A stretch of DNA of 5,981 nt from Campylobacteraceae bacterium (lineage in GTDB: Bacteria; Campylobacterota; Campylobacteria; Campylobacterales; Sulfurospirillaceae): NCBI GenBank assembly GCA_027055635.1, contig JALUMZ010000309.1:1-5981 (forward strand), written 5' to 3'. The notes beneath the pieces are model-generated. The model saw only the letters and a program-made list of their open reading frames with translations, did no database searches and had not been told where the DNA came from. This document shows positions 4,810 to 5,981 of this stretch, piece after piece. The position numbers and the translations under genes were made by a program. How positions within the stretch are numbered: position 1 is the first letter of the stretch; the number at the start of each line of letters is the position of its first letter.

Positions 4810-5981
4810 TGAAAATAGTTTCGCAATACTGCCTCTCTCAAAGGAGATGTTGCAAAACCTAAAAAATATAGATTATCTTAAGATGACACCTGTGCAGGCT
4901 AAAAGCTTACCTTATATATTGGACGACAAAGATATATTGGCTCAAGCAAAAACAGGCAGCGGAAAAACCGCAGCTTTTGGGATAGGTTTACTCTCAAAAC
5001 TGGATATTAAAAAATTTGATATCCAATCCTTAATCCTGTGCCCAACAAGAGAATTAGCAGAGCAAGTTGCACTAGAGCTAAGAAAACTGGCAAAATTTAA
5101 ACATAATATTAAGATAACCACACTCTGTGGAGGTGTTGCCTTTAAGCCTCAATTAAATTCACTAAGGCACAAAGCTCATATAGCAGTAGGAACGCCCGGC
5201 AGGATTATAGCTCACCTAGACAAAGGCTCATTAAAACTAGCAGATAGCCTTAAAACTTTAGTATTGGATGAAGCTGATAGAATGCTCGACATGGGCTTCA
5301 TGGAAGATATACAAAAAATACTGTCATTTATGCCAAAAAAATATCAAACACTTCTGTTTTCAGCTACTTTTCCTGATGATATTATCACTTTAAGCAAGAC
5401 ACTACAAGAGAATGCGATAAATATAAAAACTACAGATATAGAAGAGACAAATAGCGTAAGAGAGTATTTTTTTCAAGTTAATTCAAATGAAAAATTTCAG
5501 ACTCTAGTTAAAATTTTTACTACTTACAAACCAAAAAACAGTATAGTATTTTGCAATACAAAGATACAGGCACAAGAACTTGCCACCAATCTAAGAGATA
5601 AAAATATAGATGCCCTAGCGATCCATGGTGACTTAGAACAATATGAGAGAAATGATGTATTGATTCAGTTCAAAAATGAGAGTTGCCCTATACTCATCGC
5701 TACAGATGTTGCTGCTAGAGGTCTTGATATAAAAGAGTTGGGTATGGTTGTAAATTATGATTTTCCTTTCACAAAAGAGATATATACGCACAGGATAGGT
5801 AGAACTGCAAGGGCTGGAAAAGAGGGAATTGCTACAAGTCTTGTAGATGAAAATGACAAAGATGTAGATATGGTTTTGAAATACAGTGATGTAAAAATCC
5901 TAAAAAATGACCAAAATTTTTCACTCCAACCAAAAAATATAACTCTTGTGATAGAAGGGGGCAAGAAAGATAAGCTAAGAG
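4802..5981 (+). CDS. dbpA: DEAD-box ATP-dependent RNA helicase, DbpA type (3' partial)
   Basis: The frame is open from ATG 4802 to the right edge: 393 codons of a protein usually about 450-480 aa. Both RecA domains are present: Q motif (Phe7 to Gln32, MTPVQA), Walker A AKTGSGKT (49-56), PTRELA (81-86), GG (110-111), TPGR (131-134), DEAD (156-159), SAT (187-189), IVFCNT (248-253), ATDVAARGLDI (300-310) and HRIGRTARAG (330-339). The final residues, TLVIEGGKKDKLR, look like the start of the DbpA RNA-binding domain, which in E. coli directs the enzyme to helix 92 of 23S rRNA for large-subunit assembly; the rest is outside the window. A stop codon (TAG, 4799-4801) lies immediately upstream in frame, so 4802 is the earliest start. 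The ribosome binding site is weak (AGGAAGAG is about 15 nt away), suggesting coupling to ywbE. Helicase identity is certain; the DbpA subtype is likely. Confidence 0.93.
   Translation, partial: MSDENSFAILPLSKEMLQNLKNIDYLKMTPVQAKSLPYILDDKDILAQAKTGSGKTAAFGIGLLSKLDIKKFDIQSLILCPTRELAEQVALELRKLAKFKHNIKITTLCGGVAFKPQLNSLRHKAHIAVGTPGRIIAHLDKGSLKLADSLKTLVLDEADRMLDMGFMEDIQKILSFMPKKYQTLLFSATFPDDIITLSKTLQENAINIKTTDIEETNSVREYFFQVNSNEKFQTLVKIFTTYKPKNSIVFCNTKIQAQELATNLRDKNIDALAIHGDLEQYERNDVLIQFKNESCPILIATDVAARGLDIKELGMVVNYDFPFTKEIYTHRIGRTARAGKEGIATSLVDENDKDVDMVLKYSDVKILKNDQNFSLQPKNITLVIEGGKKDKLR

Noticed and set aside
4840..4849. Alternative helicase start at ATG 4847, preceded by AAAGGAG
   Set aside because: The purine motif directly abuts the ATG, leaving no spacing for a ribosome binding site, and starting there would remove the conserved Phe7/LPL part of the Q motif.
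5755..5964. Minus-strand 69-aa ORF near the right edge
   Set aside because: It is antisense to helicase motif VI and the following region, which are clearly coding on the plus strand.

Overview
The window is AT-rich (low-GC by eye). Its protein families and gene order suggest a member of the Campylobacterota (formerly Epsilonproteobacteria), plausibly of the Sulfurimonas/Sulfuricurvum type. That call rests on the ribH-nusB-pyrF order, the style of the NusB and response-regulator sequences, and a strong TATAAT -10 box with no clear -35. It comes from recalled family knowledge, not a database search.

Layout. Positions 1-562 are the right-hand part of an IS3-family insertion sequence: the C-terminal DDE catalytic part of its transposase (+ strand, cut by the left window edge), then a probable right terminal inverted repeat. 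About 125 bp with no recognisable gene follow. Positions 688-1395 (- strand) encode an OmpR/PhoB-type two-component response regulator, convergent with the transposase and with no sensor kinase in view. A 185-bp intergenic region (1396-1580) carries divergent promoter-like elements, one for the regulator and one for the operon to the right.

From 1581 to the right edge runs a compact, co-directional six-gene operon: ribH (lumazine synthase, riboflavin), nusB (transcription antitermination of rRNA operons), pyrF (OMP decarboxylase, UMP synthesis), an AsmA-family inner-membrane-anchored periplasmic protein, a 66-aa YwbE/DUF2196 protein, and a DbpA-type DEAD-box RNA helicase that runs off the window. 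Spacing tightens along the operon: 9 bp, 0 bp, then overlaps of 4, 4 and 8 bp. This implies one transcript and translational coupling.

Most of the window is ordinary housekeeping sequence. The points worth a second look are the IS3/orphan-regulator junction directly upstream of ribH, where related genomes (from memory) usually carry kdsA; the uncharacterised YwbE protein overlapping an rRNA helicase gene in an operon that also carries nusB; and an AsmA-like protein whose only two cysteines lie near its C-terminus. I see no convincing evidence of a wholly new system.
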